From: Atopobium sp. oral taxon 199 str. F0494
GTDB lineage: Bacteria; Actinomycetota; Coriobacteriia; Coriobacteriales; Atopobiaceae
Direction of reading: 5' to 3'
NCBI RefSeq assembly: GCF_000411555.1
Contig: NZ_KE150487.1
Span: forward strand, 62,001-126,000
Length of the DNA: 64,000 bases
This document shows, piece by piece, positions 25,207 to 34,433 of this stretch. The position numbers and the translations under genes are program-made. A model generated the notes under the pieces. The model was given only the letters and a program-made list of their open reading frames with translations. It was not told the origin of the DNA and did not search any database. Position 1 is the first letter of the stretch. Every line of letters begins with the position of its first letter.

Positions 25207-27429
25207 CTAGCTATTCCTTCTCTTCAGGCGAAGAACACTTGTTGTTGTGATAAGCGCAGTTCCTGCTATACCAAGGCTAAGAGGGATGAGGAGATTTGTG
25301 GAGTCAGAGGTCTGAGGGAGATTACCTTTGCCGCTCCTACGAGATCCAGACCTGCGGTTGTTACCCTGTCTAGGATCAGTGTTGTTCTGGTTCTGACCTT
25401 GGTTATTCTGATCTTGTCCTGAGTCGGAGTCCTGTCCTGCGGAGTTGCTAACAGTAACAGTAGCGCTTCTAGAGACGGCTGTGAGACCTGAGGCGTTATT
25501 AGTGGCAACACAGTAATAACGAGCAGTGCCTACTTCTGAGGTATTTACAGTAAGAGTTTGACCTGTACCAACAGAGACGTCAGCGGCAGGAGCATTGCTG
25601 TTCTCAGTACTGGCAGGCTCGGCAACTCTGAACCACTCGTAGGTCAACTGTGAATTGCTGCCCTCAACGCCATCAGGAAGGTTTGCCTCAGCGCTCAGTG
25701 TAACAGCATTGCCCTTCTCGACACTTACATCTTGGGGCTCAGAGGTGAATACGGGAGTGACAAAGGCTGTTGCATAGCTGATAGGAGTCCTTGCAAGTCC
25801 AGTGGCTACGTCGTAGTCGCTTGGGACAAAGGGTGCTGACTGGTCTCCCTTAAGATAGTTGCGCATTTCATCCAGCAAAGCCTTAGTTTTTGCGTACACC
25901 TCGGCGCTCGCTTGCTTATGGAGCTTGTTTGCGAGTTTTGTGCGTTCAGAGGTCGGTGTCTGCTGCATAATCTTGTCGACTACTTCCTGCTGGGCAATAA
26001 GCTGCTTTTGCAGGGCGTCGAGATATGCGCGGGTATTGGCGGCGAGTTTGTCTCGATTGTTGTAGGCGAGCGTATTGATGTCCATGAGAACATAATCGAG
26101 CGATCCATTGTCGGTGCTGGCATCCATAGCAGCGTCTACGCTATCTACGTTTTCTCTAGGACCTGTGTGAGCCTCATTCCAACTATCTACAGGCGGATAC
26201 AAAGTGGTATCTACCTCGGTGAGAAGGGCTGAGTAGCTAGGAATTGCAATGCTGAATTCGGAGCGAGAGAGAGCTACCCACTGAATGGTTGCGATGTCAG
26301 CACTCATACCCGGGCGAATTTGATACATGTGCGCCTCAACCGTGCGATTATTACCAATGGCGTAGAGGCCTGCATTGGTATTAGCGTTGAGGGTGCTATC
26401 CTGCTCACCCCGGGCGGCGAAGGAGCGCAGCATGGTGAAGAGATCAACCTGGCTGACACCAGGGGTGAAGAGGAGCTGAGGGTCATTTACAGAGGCCACG
26501 CCATGCGCCCCCATGGTGTAGCTTCCCTCGGCGAGCGGAGCGCCAAAGTAGGCACGACCCTGCGCAAGGCGGGTATATTGTGAAGCGCCAGGCTGAGGAT
26601 TGCCGTAGGAAGTAGCAACGTCAAGAGTGCCATCTTCAAAATACGTGGCACTACCAGCGTTTACTGCTGTTTCTTCAAGCCGCTCTGAGTGTAGACAGAC
26701 ATTCTCGTTGTTAAGATCGATTTGGTATTTGAGTTGTCCAATGTTCGGATTGACCGAGGCCTTGTTGGGATATGCGCCAGTAAGATTGATGGCAATCCAC
26801 TGATGACCTGAGAGCTGAGTAAAGAGCCAAGTTTCAGTGTTGTCAGCAATGACAATCTGATTGCAATCGTAGTTGCCGTACTGATCGATAAGCCTACCAA
26901 GGAGCTTAACGCCTTCACGTGCTGTAGGGCTGCAGGCCAGTACGATATCGGCAATAGTGTACTCACCGAGGCCACTGGGCGTTGCGCTTCCGTTGCCACA
27001 GGGATCAACAGCCTTGACTTGATTGTTATAGTCTGTAGTGAGAGTAGCAGAGACGCTCACGCCCATCTCGTTAGTGCCGGCCTCAGAGTAAGCATCATTG
27101 CGCCCGTCCCAACCTGAAGGAAGATCGCGCACGTAGGTGTAACGATAGCTTGTTCCAGCATATGTCCACCTGAAGTTTGACTCATCCGACGAGAACTCGG
27201 GGTTCTGACGAGCCTCTTGGATCCCAAATGCCTTGGGATGACGCTGCGCGTAATCTTCTGCACGGCCAACGTAGACATCGCCGGTGCGTGTGAGCTGTGG
27301 CCCCACATAGATCTGCGTACAGGCAAGCGCATCTTTTGGCAGCGCCAAAAAGAAGGACAGCGTCACAGCGACCACTGAGCTAATAATCCCCCAAAGGCGC
27401 CTCTTGTGTGATGTTTTTATTCCGCTCAT
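25207..27429 (-). CDS. Secreted, cell-wall-anchored C69-family dipeptidase with Ig-like domain
   Basis: The 740-residue protein is a surface peptidase. A signal peptide (about 1-36) ends at ALA|C, so maturation would expose Cys37 (CTQIYVG) as the N-terminal nucleophile, as in C69 (PepD) dipeptidases. The catalytic domain spans about 37-500, with TNEMGVSVSATLT and GNYDCNQIVIADN typical of the family. An Ig-like domain follows (about 560-660, ending RYYCVATNNASGLTAVSRSATVTVS), then a Gln/Asn/Asp/Arg-rich wall spacer. The tail is a sortase signal: LPQTS (704-708), a hydrophobic helix and RLKRRNS. The start is chosen among three close candidates. The gene has none of the usual neighbours and lies in a stretch poor in the CGAGAAG motif. 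Confidence 0.85.
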   Translation of the reverse strand: MSGIKTSHKRRLWGIISSVVAVTLSFFLALPKDALACTQIYVGPQLTRTGDVYVGRAEDYAQRHPKAFGIQEARQNPEFSSDESNFRWTYAGTSYRYTYVRDLPSGWDGRNDAYSEAGTNEMGVSVSATLTTDYNNQVKAVDPCGNGSATPSGLGEYTIADIVLACSPTAREGVKLLGRLIDQYGNYDCNQIVIADNTETWLFTQLSGHQWIAINLTGAYPNKASVNPNIGQLKYQIDLNNENVCLHSERLEETAVNAGSATYFEDGTLDVATSYGNPQPGASQYTRLAQGRAYFGAPLAEGSYTMGAHGVASVNDPQLLFTPGVSQVDLFTMLRSFAARGEQDSTLNANTNAGLYAIGNNRTVEAHMYQIRPGMSADIATIQWVALSRSEFSIAIPSYSALLTEVDTTLYPPVDSWNEAHTGPRENVDSVDAAMDASTDNGSLDYVLMDINTLAYNNRDKLAANTRAYLDALQKQLIAQQEVVDKIMQQTPTSERTKLANKLHKQASAEVYAKTKALLDEMRNYLKGDQSAPFVPSDYDVATGLARTPISYATAFVTPVFTSEPQDVSVEKGNAVTLSAEANLPDGVEGSNSQLTYEWFRVAEPASTENSNAPAADVSVGTGQTLTVNTSEVGTARYYCVATNNASGLTAVSRSATVTVSNSAGQDSDSGQDQNNQGQNQNNTDPRQGNNRRSGSRRSGKGNLPQTSDSTNLLIPLSLGIAGTALITTTSVLRLKRRNS

Positions 27430-27853
27430 AACATACATCAACCTCTCAAAAATGAAACGTGATTGTATTGCTTTCAGGATTCCCTGATGAATCTGACCAT
27501 CAGCTTGAATTATATAGACTCGACGATTCCAGATGCATCACAAAAGAGGAGAGTAGGGTGAACGGAAAGCGAACGGAAATCCACAGTTCCTTAAGCTATG
27601 TTCCAGTACCCATTGTTTGCGAAGAGAGCGCTTGTTCGCTACACGAGAGACGCTTGCAATGAGAGCAACACTTGCAGTGAGGATGACTGTTTTATACGGT
27701 AATACGTCTTTTTAGACCGACACTAACGCTATCTCTTCTCTGCAAACCACAGGTAGCTCTCCCAACTGTGGTCTTCGTGGTTGTACTATACTACCAGCAG
27801 ACATGACCTGTGATTATACAAGTGCAATCTCACCGCACTAAGAAGGGATACTC
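27430..27853. other. Divergent intergenic region between the dipeptidase and galE
   Basis: The 424 bases hold no convincing gene. A hairpin ACCACAG (27746-27752) with CTGTGGT (27766-27772) lies about 80 bases before galE. TATACT at 27787-27792 is a plausible -10 element for galE, but no good -35 partner is visible. The promoter of the dipeptidase must also lie here. Confidence 0.4.
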
Positions 27854-28909
27854 ATGAGCCAAAAGAAGGACCCCAAAGACACCTGCGTACTTATCACCGG
27901 AGGCGCCGGTTTTATTGGCAGCCATACCGTAGTTGAATTGCTCAATAAGGGCTATGAGGCAATCATCGTTGACGATCTTTCCAATGCGTCGGAAAAAGTT
28001 ATCGACCGCATCAAGACCATCGTGGGCGAGAAAAACGCCGAACGCCTCACGTTCTACGAGGCCGATGTCAACGATCGCCCTAACCTTGACCATATCTTTA
28101 CCGAGCACGCCGTCGACCGCGTTATCCATTTTGCCGGCTTCAAAGCTGTCGGCGAGTCGGTTACCAAACCAATTGAGTACTACGCCAACAACCTTGGCTC
28201 CACGCTTACCCTTCTGGATGTTATGCGCACCCACGGCTGCAAGTCCATCATCTTCTCCAGCTCGGCCACCGTCTACGGCGATCCCGATTCATTGCCGCTG
28301 ACCGAAGAGAGCCCCAAAAAACCTGCGACCAACCCCTATGGCTGGACCAAGTGGATGATTGAACAGATCCTGACCGACGTCCACACCGCCGATCCTGAAT
28401 GGAACGTCGTTCTGCTTCGCTACTTTAACCCCATCGGCGCCCACCAGTCCGGCCTTATCGGCGAGGATCCCACGGGCATCCCCAATAACCTCGTGCCGTA
28501 TGTGGCGCAAACGGCCATCGGCAAGCGTGAGGCCATTCATGTCTTTGGCAATGACTACCAGACTCCTGACGGTACTGGCGTCCGCGACTACATCCACGTC
28601 TGCGATTTGGGATCCGGTCATGTCGCCGCTCTCGACTGGATGAACGGCCGCACAGGCGTTGAGATTTTCAACCTCGGCACCGGCGTAGGCAGCTCCGTCC
28701 TTGACGTCATCAAAGCGTTCTCAAAGGCATGCGGCAAAGAGCTCCCCTACGTTATTGAACCTCGCCGCGCGGGAGATGTGGACGCCAACTACGCCGATTG
28801 CTCTAAGGCGGCCAGAGAGCTCGGATGGAGCGCTCAGTACGACCTCGACGACATGTGCCGCGACTCCTGGAAGTGGCAGTCCATGAACCCCGACGGCTAC
28901 CGCAGTTAG
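27854..28909 (+). CDS. galE: UDP-glucose 4-epimerase
   Basis: The 351-residue cytosolic enzyme interconverts UDP-glucose and UDP-galactose with bound NAD, supplying sugars for wall and capsule and for galactose use. The extended short-chain dehydrogenase fold shows the NAD loop TGGAGFIGSH (residues 14-23), SSSATVYGD, and the catalytic pair Tyr162 and Lys166 in NPYGWTKWM. The ATG follows AAGAAGGGA. It lies 32 bases upstream of the polyprenyl synthase gene, probably in one transcript. No galK or galT is present, so a biosynthetic role is more likely than galactose breakdown. Confidence 0.93.
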   Translation: MSQKKDPKDTCVLITGGAGFIGSHTVVELLNKGYEAIIVDDLSNASEKVIDRIKTIVGEKNAERLTFYEADVNDRPNLDHIFTEHAVDRVIHFAGFKAVGESVTKPIEYYANNLGSTLTLLDVMRTHGCKSIIFSSSATVYGDPDSLPLTEESPKKPATNPYGWTKWMIEQILTDVHTADPEWNVVLLRYFNPIGAHQSGLIGEDPTGIPNNLVPYVAQTAIGKREAIHVFGNDYQTPDGTGVRDYIHVCDLGSGHVAALDWMNGRTGVEIFNLGTGVGSSVLDVIKAFSKACGKELPYVIEPRRAGDVDANYADCSKAARELGWSAQYDLDDMCRDSWKWQSMNPDGYRS

Positions 28910-28941
28910 CGCCTGCTTGTCCGGCGCACCAAGGAGCCATC

Positions 28942-30066
28942 GTGAACTTTGCCGATTATCTTGCCTTAGTCAGGCCTCGTATCGAGAAGGACCTCAAAGC
29001 TGGACTTCCTTCTGTCACAGGCGATGCCAACGAACCTGAAGCGGTCTCCGCGCACGCAACCGATGACTTGAACGCCTACCTCTACGAGCCGTTGCGCCAA
29101 TTTAGCGCGCAAGGAGGCAAACGCGTACGGCCGGCGCTCGCTCTGCTTGGAGCCGAAGCTGTCGGAGGCAATCCTCAAGAGGCGTTCCCCATCGCAAGCG
29201 CCATCGAAGATTTTCAGTCGGCGGCGCTTATCCATGACGACATCGCTGACGGTTCAAAATTACGACGCGGCAATCCCTGTCTTTATCGCACTCTTGGCGT
29301 TGGCCTTGCCATTAACGTAGGAGACGCGGCGCTGGTCAACGTTGTATCACGTATTGCCCGCAGCGATACGTATAACAACGATGTCAAAATCCGCCTTATC
29401 GATGCCCTTCTTTTGATGCAGGAGCATACTCTGGAAGGCCAGGCGCTCGATCTCGGCTGGACCCGAGAAAATCGATGGGACATCACATCCGATGACTATC
29501 TTTTTATGGCGACGTCAAAAACGGCCTACTATTCCGCCGCTTGCCCGCTGGTAGCCGGCGCCATTGTAGGTGGTGGCAGCCAAAGGCAGCAGTCGGCGCT
29601 CAGATCCTTCGGCATGAAAGCCGGGCTCGCCTTCCAGCTTCAAGACGATCTCTTGAACCTCGTCGGCGATGGCACAGCGCAAGGCAAGGACTTCCGCTCC
29701 GACATCACCGAAGGCAAACGTACGCTTTTAGTGGTCCGGGCTTTAGAGGCGCTGCTCGCCTCCACGCAAGAGGGCGAGACGCAAACGGCTTCTGAGCAAA
29801 GCGACATCCACGTCACCAACGCAGCTCTTTCCGCTGATGTTCGAGGCGAGCTCATTTCTCTTTTGTCGTCAAAGACAAATGACCCTATACTGTTAGAGCG
29901 CGCCGTTGCGCTCATCGAGTCCTCCGGCGCTCTTGACTTCGTCCGCTTGCGGGCCCAAAGCCTTATAGCTGAGGCCAAGGAACATCTCAATGGGGCAGAG
30001 TTCGACGCTGAAGCACGTGACACGCTGCTGTCGATGGCTGACTTTTTTGTGGATCGGAAGAGGTAA
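28942..30066 (+). CDS. Trans-polyprenyl diphosphate synthase
   Basis: The 374-residue enzyme condenses isopentenyl diphosphate units into a prenyl diphosphate, for quinones or lipid carriers. The first aspartate-rich motif is HDDIADGSKLRRG (Asp99, 100, 103) and the second FQLQDDLLNLVGD (Asp235, 236), with GGKRVRPAL upstream. Chain length is not obvious, and the protein is 30-50 residues longer than most FPP synthases, with an insertion near 280-300. The start is a GTG with AAGGAG upstream; the in-frame ATG further up has no ribosome site and lies inside galE. A gene for a peptidoglycan-binding protein follows after nine bases. Confidence 0.88.
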   Translation: MNFADYLALVRPRIEKDLKAGLPSVTGDANEPEAVSAHATDDLNAYLYEPLRQFSAQGGKRVRPALALLGAEAVGGNPQEAFPIASAIEDFQSAALIHDDIADGSKLRRGNPCLYRTLGVGLAINVGDAALVNVVSRIARSDTYNNDVKIRLIDALLLMQEHTLEGQALDLGWTRENRWDITSDDYLFMATSKTAYYSAACPLVAGAIVGGGSQRQQSALRSFGMKAGLAFQLQDDLLNLVGDGTAQGKDFRSDITEGKRTLLVVRALEALLASTQEGETQTASEQSDIHVTNAALSADVRGELISLLSSKTNDPILLERAVALIESSGALDFVRLRAQSLIAEAKEHLNGAEFDAEARDTLLSMADFFVDRKR

Positions 30067-30075
30067 CAAGAAATT

Positions 30076-31005
30076 ATGGACCCTATCACGCCCGGCAGCA
30101 CCGGCGCTGCCGTTGAGGATATTCAGGAACGTCTGGTAAAGCTCGATTACGATATTGATGCTACAGAGCGCGAGAAGCACTCCTTTGGCCGCACGACCGC
30201 CAACGCCGTTGCGCGCTTTCGGCTTGACCATGATCTTTCGCTCGGCGAAGACGTTGACATCGCCACATGGGTGTTGCTCGTTGACGAAAGCTACGAGCTG
30301 GGAGACCGCACACTGTACCTGCGTCTGCCAAACTTCCATGGACACGATGTACGTCAGCTTCAGGAGCGCCTGAATATCTTGGGATTTTCCTGTGGAGAGC
30401 CGGACGGCCAGTACGGCGTTCACACCGAGGCCGCGGTAAAGCTCTTCCAGGAAAGTGTCGGTGAGCTTGCTGACGGCATGGCGTTTCAAGATACGCTCGA
30501 CGCCATTGAGCGTCTGCGTCACGTATGGTCCGGCAAGCAGGCAAAAGGGCCCCATCCCCAGGGCGGCATGGGATTTGCACGTGCGGCGAACGTGTTGGAA
30601 ACCATCGCGCTTGCCATCACGGGCGAAGATCCCATTGCCCGAAATGTCGCCGGACGCGTGGCCAATCTTGCCAGAGCGACTTCCGAGGCGTCCGGCATCG
30701 AGCTTGTTGACTCCATCGATACTCCCACAAGCTGCACGGCCATTCTCGCCATCACGTCAAGCCCAGCGCCAGTTAAGCCCGCCCGCGGCAAGACGGTTAT
30801 CGGCAGCGTCACCATGGACGAAAACGAGACGCTTCCTATGCGCCTGCGGACAGCCTTTCAGTCGGCGGAGGGTTCGCCTCAGATCGTGCGCATCTCGCTG
30901 CCCGAAAGAAGCTCGGTAGAAGGTTCGTTTACCCTCGCGGACGCACAAACTCTTGCAGTTCTTGTATTAGATGCAATTTGCGGCGCATTTATCGGCCGTA
31001 GCTGA
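30076..31005 (+). CDS. Protein with two peptidoglycan-binding (PG_binding_1) repeats
   Basis: The 309-residue protein has two tandem peptidoglycan-binding repeats: GSTGAAVEDIQERLVKLDY...TANAVARF (about 8-55) and HDVRQLQERLNILGF...TEAAVKLFQ (about 89-135). The C-terminal half (about 165-309) is not recognised. There is no signal peptide, which is odd for a wall-binding protein, so it may act in the cytoplasm or use another export route. It follows the polyprenyl synthase gene closely. Confidence 0.75.
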   Translation: MDPITPGSTGAAVEDIQERLVKLDYDIDATEREKHSFGRTTANAVARFRLDHDLSLGEDVDIATWVLLVDESYELGDRTLYLRLPNFHGHDVRQLQERLNILGFSCGEPDGQYGVHTEAAVKLFQESVGELADGMAFQDTLDAIERLRHVWSGKQAKGPHPQGGMGFARAANVLETIALAITGEDPIARNVAGRVANLARATSEASGIELVDSIDTPTSCTAILAITSSPAPVKPARGKTVIGSVTMDENETLPMRLRTAFQSAEGSPQIVRISLPERSSVEGSFTLADAQTLAVLVLDAICGAFIGRS

Positions 31006-31065
31006 TACACTCATAGAGCATTCATTTTCAAGCATGTATGCCGGCGACCAACGTAGTGATTACAT

Positions 31066-31140
31066 TGGGGTATCGTCCAATGGTTAGGACACGGGTTTTT
31101 GGTGCCTGTAATGTGGGTTCGAATCCTACTACCCCAGCCA
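31066..31140 (+). tRNA. tRNA-Gln (anticodon UUG), CCA encoded
   Basis: The cloverleaf is complete in 75 bases: acceptor TGGGGTA with TACCCCA, D-stem GTCC/GGAC, anticodon loop TTTTGGT with TTG at positions 34-36, T-loop TTCGAAT, discriminator G and an encoded CCA end. It reads CAA and, by wobble, CAG. It is a single tRNA between the peptidoglycan-binding protein gene and glmU. Confidence 0.95.
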
Positions 31141-31222
31141 TGCCTGCTTGAGTATGATGAGTATGTAAGGGACTTGACGCGGCATTCCGCGTCAACGCAC
31201 AGTTCGCTTGGAGGCTTTTCAC

Positions 31223-32611
31223 ATGCCACTTACTGCGATTGTCCTCGCTGCCGGCGAGGGAACGCGCATGAAGTCCCGCCACCCCAAGGTAGTGCACAAT
31301 CTACTTGATAAACCCATCGTTTGGTGGACCGTCCGCGCCGCGCAGGCTGCCGGTGTCGAACGCACCATCGTTGTCGTGGGCAATCATGCAGACGAAATCA
31401 AGGCTGCGCTATCCGATTTCGATGGAATCGAATATGTCGAGCAGACCGATCGGCTTGGCACCGGTCATGCGGTTCGCGTAGTCCGCGATGCTCTTGGTGG
31501 CTTTAATGGACCTGTCGTTGTCATTAACGGCGACGCTCCCCTCATGCGCTCAGAAACAATCAAAGCTCTTGTTGATGAAACGCGCGCGCACCACAACGCC
31601 TGTACCTTATTGACCATGACGCCTCCGGATCCCACGGGATATGGGCGCGTTATTTTTTCAGACGGGCACGTCGCCGGCATTGTTGAGCATAAGGACGCCA
31701 CCCCTGAACAGCGCAAACACGAACGCGAATGTAACGTAGGCGTGTATTGCTTCTGTGGCGGCCGTCTTACCGCAAACATTGACCTTATCGCCAACGACAA
31801 TACGCAAGGCGAATACTACCTCACCGATATGGTTGGCATATACGTCGGCCAGGGAGAGCCAGTATCCGCCGTTCATGTCGATGACTACCATGAAGCGCTG
31901 GGCGTCAATTCCCGCTCACAGCTCGCCGACGCCACCCGCATCATGCAGGAGCGCATCAACGAGCACCTGATGGCGGAAGGCGTTACAATGCTCGATCCGA
32001 CCACGGTCTGGGTCGGCGCGGACGTCACCGTGGGTCAGGATACTGAGATTCTTCCGATGACCATGCTCTACGGCGCAACGCATATCGGGTCTGACTGCGT
32101 TATCGGACCGAATACGCGCCTGACCGACACGACTATCGGTGACGGCTGCGTTGTCGATGAAACCGTCGCTCTTTCCGCGGTTGTCGAGGACGGCGCCACC
32201 TGTGGTCCCCGCGCCTATCTGCGACCTGGCGCTCACCTCATGCCGCACGCCAAGGCCGGCACACACGTTGAGATTAAAAATTCAACCATCGGCGCAGGTT
32301 CCAAAGTTCCGCATCTTTCCTATATCGGTGACACCACTATGGGCGAAGGCGTCAATGTTGGTGCCGGATCGATTACCTGCAACTATGACGGCTACCACAA
32401 GTTCCCTACCACCATCGGAGATCATGTGTTTATCGGCTCGGACACCATGATGGTGGCCCCGGTCACTATCGGTGATGGCGCACTGGTAGGCGCAAGCTCC
32501 TGCATCACTCAGGATGTTCCCGCGGACGCTCTTGCTCTTGAGCGCAGCGAACAGCGTATTGTTGAAGGATATGCCGCTACAAGGCGCGCAAAGCTTGAGA
32601 AAGAGGATTAA
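31223..32611 (+). CDS. glmU: Bifunctional N-acetylglucosamine-1-phosphate uridyltransferase / glucosamine-1-phosphate acetyltransferase
   Basis: The 462-residue cytosolic enzyme makes UDP-GlcNAc for peptidoglycan. The N-terminal uridyltransferase domain has the pyrophosphorylase signature LAAGEGTRMKS, QTDRLGTGHAV and NGDAPLM. The C-terminal left-handed beta helix (about 250-440) carries hexapeptide repeats and the acetyltransferase residues in GAGSITCNYDGYHKF. The ATG follows TTGGAGG. Its stop codon is followed directly by the prs start, a stable pairing in many Gram-positive genomes. Confidence 0.95.
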   Translation: MPLTAIVLAAGEGTRMKSRHPKVVHNLLDKPIVWWTVRAAQAAGVERTIVVVGNHADEIKAALSDFDGIEYVEQTDRLGTGHAVRVVRDALGGFNGPVVVINGDAPLMRSETIKALVDETRAHHNACTLLTMTPPDPTGYGRVIFSDGHVAGIVEHKDATPEQRKHERECNVGVYCFCGGRLTANIDLIANDNTQGEYYLTDMVGIYVGQGEPVSAVHVDDYHEALGVNSRSQLADATRIMQERINEHLMAEGVTMLDPTTVWVGADVTVGQDTEILPMTMLYGATHIGSDCVIGPNTRLTDTTIGDGCVVDETVALSAVVEDGATCGPRAYLRPGAHLMPHAKAGTHVEIKNSTIGAGSKVPHLSYIGDTTMGEGVNVGAGSITCNYDGYHKFPTTIGDHVFIGSDTMMVAPVTIGDGALVGASSCITQDVPADALALERSEQRIVEGYAATRRAKLEKED

Positions 32612-33607
32612 ATGTTTGAGCAACTGTGTCAGCCACTTAACGTCGAGAAGAACATCAAACTGTATTGTGGTACGGGTAACCCTGAACTTGCCCGCAAAGT
32701 TGCTGAAATCCTCCACCTTGAACTTTCCGGTCTGCTGCTGGAAAAGTTTGCCAACGGCGAGATATACGCTCGCTTTGATGAGTCCGTCCGCGGCAATGAA
32801 GTCTTTTTCATTCAGACACTAGCCGGGAAAAACGTTAATGACCTGGTTATGGAAACGCTTATCGTCGCCGATGCCGCCAAGCGGGCGTCCGCGAAGAACT
32901 TTACGGCCGTTATTCCCCACTACGCGTATGCGCGCCAGGATCGCAAGGCCGCTGCCCGCGAGCCCATCACCGCGCGCCTCATGGCCAATCTGCTTGAAGA
33001 GGCCGGCGTTGACCGCGTTATCACCCTTGATTTACACCAGGGTCAGATCCAGGGCTTCTTCGATGTTCCCGTTTCACACCTGACAGCGCTGTACCTCTTG
33101 GGCGACTACTTTAAGAAAAAGCCATTCAACTGGGAAAATACTGTTGTCGTTTCCCCGGATATGGGTCGCGCAAAAGCAGCCAAAAAGCTTTCCGATTATC
33201 TTGACTGCGGTTTGGCCATTGCCCACAAGAGCCGTCCCCGTCATAACGAGTCGGCCGTTATGGGCATCATCGGTAACATCACCGGTAAGACCTGCATCGT
33301 CAACGATGACATGATTGATACCGCAGGTACCCTTTGCGCTTCCGTTCTCAAGCTCAAGGAAATGGGAGCAGGCGACATCTACGTCTGCGCTACGCACGGC
33401 ATCTTCTCCGGCCCTGCCATTGAGCGCCTGAATGAAGCTCCGATTGAAGAATGCGTGGTCACCGATGGCATTCCTTGTGCCGCAGCCAATCAACTAGGCT
33501 CAAAGATCAAGACCATTACCGTTGCAAACGAGCTCGCAGAGGCGATTTACGCCGTCTACACGGATCGCCCCGTTTCCGACATCTTTGGCGGCGACCTCAA
33601 CCTGTAA
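32612..33607 (+). CDS. prs: Ribose-phosphate pyrophosphokinase
   Basis: The 331-residue enzyme makes PRPP from ribose-5-phosphate and ATP, feeding nucleotide, His and Trp synthesis. Signatures include YCGTGNPELARKVAEIL, YARQDRKAAAREPITARL, LDLHQGQIQGFFDVPV and the PRPP loop VNDDMIDTAGTL. The ATG abuts the glmU stop, so the two genes are translationally linked. A strong hairpin follows. Confidence 0.95.
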   Translation: MFEQLCQPLNVEKNIKLYCGTGNPELARKVAEILHLELSGLLLEKFANGEIYARFDESVRGNEVFFIQTLAGKNVNDLVMETLIVADAAKRASAKNFTAVIPHYAYARQDRKAAAREPITARLMANLLEEAGVDRVITLDLHQGQIQGFFDVPVSHLTALYLLGDYFKKKPFNWENTVVVSPDMGRAKAAKKLSDYLDCGLAIAHKSRPRHNESAVMGIIGNITGKTCIVNDDMIDTAGTLCASVLKLKEMGAGDIYVCATHGIFSGPAIERLNEAPIEECVVTDGIPCAAANQLGSKIKTITVANELAEAIYAVYTDRPVSDIFGGDLNL

Positions 33608-33665
33608 AAACAATTTGCAGGAACAACGCCTGTAGCAATAACATAAGCCATCCCTGATGCAAAAG

Positions 33666-33704
33666 CGAGAAGACCTTGGAACTCAAAGCTCCAAGGTCTT
33701 CTCG
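33666..33704. terminator. Terminator after prs, built from paired CGAGAAG motifs
   Basis: CGAGAAGACCTTGGA (33666-33680) and TCCAAGGTCTTCTCG (33690-33704) form a perfect 15-pair stem with a nine-base loop. The stem bases are exactly the dispersed CGAGAAG motif and its reverse. It separates prs from the convergent pcp gene and can serve both. Confidence 0.85.
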
Positions 33705-33743
33705 TCTCTACACACCCATGAGCGACGACGTTGTGAACAGCGA

Positions 33744-34394
33744 CTAGTGGGTAGTGCCAAAAGTTGCGTCCACGATGTCGGTCTGATGCTCTACAGCGGC
33801 AGTCAAAGCGAGCTCAAGGCCGCGTGTCATTATTTCAAGAGGAAGACTGGGTGTATTCCCCGGCTGCTTGGTGGCCTGCTCGGTTGCAAAGGGAACGTGC
33901 AGGAAAGCGCCGCGCGCCTCGGGATGCTTGGTGGCAAGCGCGTGCAGCATGGAATACATCACGTCGTTGCAGACGTACGTTCCGGCCGTGTATGATACGG
34001 TCGCCGGAATACCTGCCTCATTCATGGCCGCAACCATCGCACGAACAGGAAGCGTTGCAAAGTAAGCGTCAGGGCCGTCTTCGACGATCTTCTCGGCAAG
34101 CGGCTGATTGCCATCATTGTCGGCAATGCGCGCGTCTCGGTAATTGATGCCAACAAATTCCGGCGTAATCTTCGCGCGGCCACCCGCCTGGCCGACGCAA
34201 AGCACAATGTCAGGATCAATATGATCAATTGCGGCCGAAACCGCATCTGCTCCGGCGCCAAAAACCACCGGAACCTCCAGCTTTACCACGTCAGCGCCGG
34301 CTATGGTATCGGGAAGCGCACGGACGGCTTCCCAAGCAGGATTGATTTTCTCGCCACCAAAGGGCTGAAAACCGGTTACCAAAATTGTTGCCAC
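33744..34394 (-). CDS. pcp: Pyrrolidone-carboxylate peptidase
   Basis: The 216-residue C15 cysteine peptidase removes N-terminal pyroglutamate from peptides. The catalytic triad is visible: Glu79 in TPEFVGINYRDARI, Cys142 in AGTYVCNDVMYSML, and His166 in FLHVPFA. It lies downstream of genes for a two-subunit 5-oxoproline transporter, so the operon would take up and release 5-oxoproline (pyroglutamate). The start follows a run with AGGAGG. Confidence 0.93.
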   Translation of the reverse strand: MATILVTGFQPFGGEKINPAWEAVRALPDTIAGADVVKLEVPVVFGAGADAVSAAIDHIDPDIVLCVGQAGGRAKITPEFVGINYRDARIADNDGNQPLAEKIVEDGPDAYFATLPVRAMVAAMNEAGIPATVSYTAGTYVCNDVMYSMLHALATKHPEARGAFLHVPFATEQATKQPGNTPSLPLEIMTRGLELALTAAVEHQTDIVDATFGTTH

Positions 34395-34433
34395 GATGAC
34401 CTCCTATCAAAGCGTTGTAAAAGTCGCACCTTT

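Noticed and set aside
27459-27662. A 67-codon ORF between the dipeptidase and galE
   Set aside because: No ribosome site and no protein-like composition; it lies in an AT-rich promoter region.
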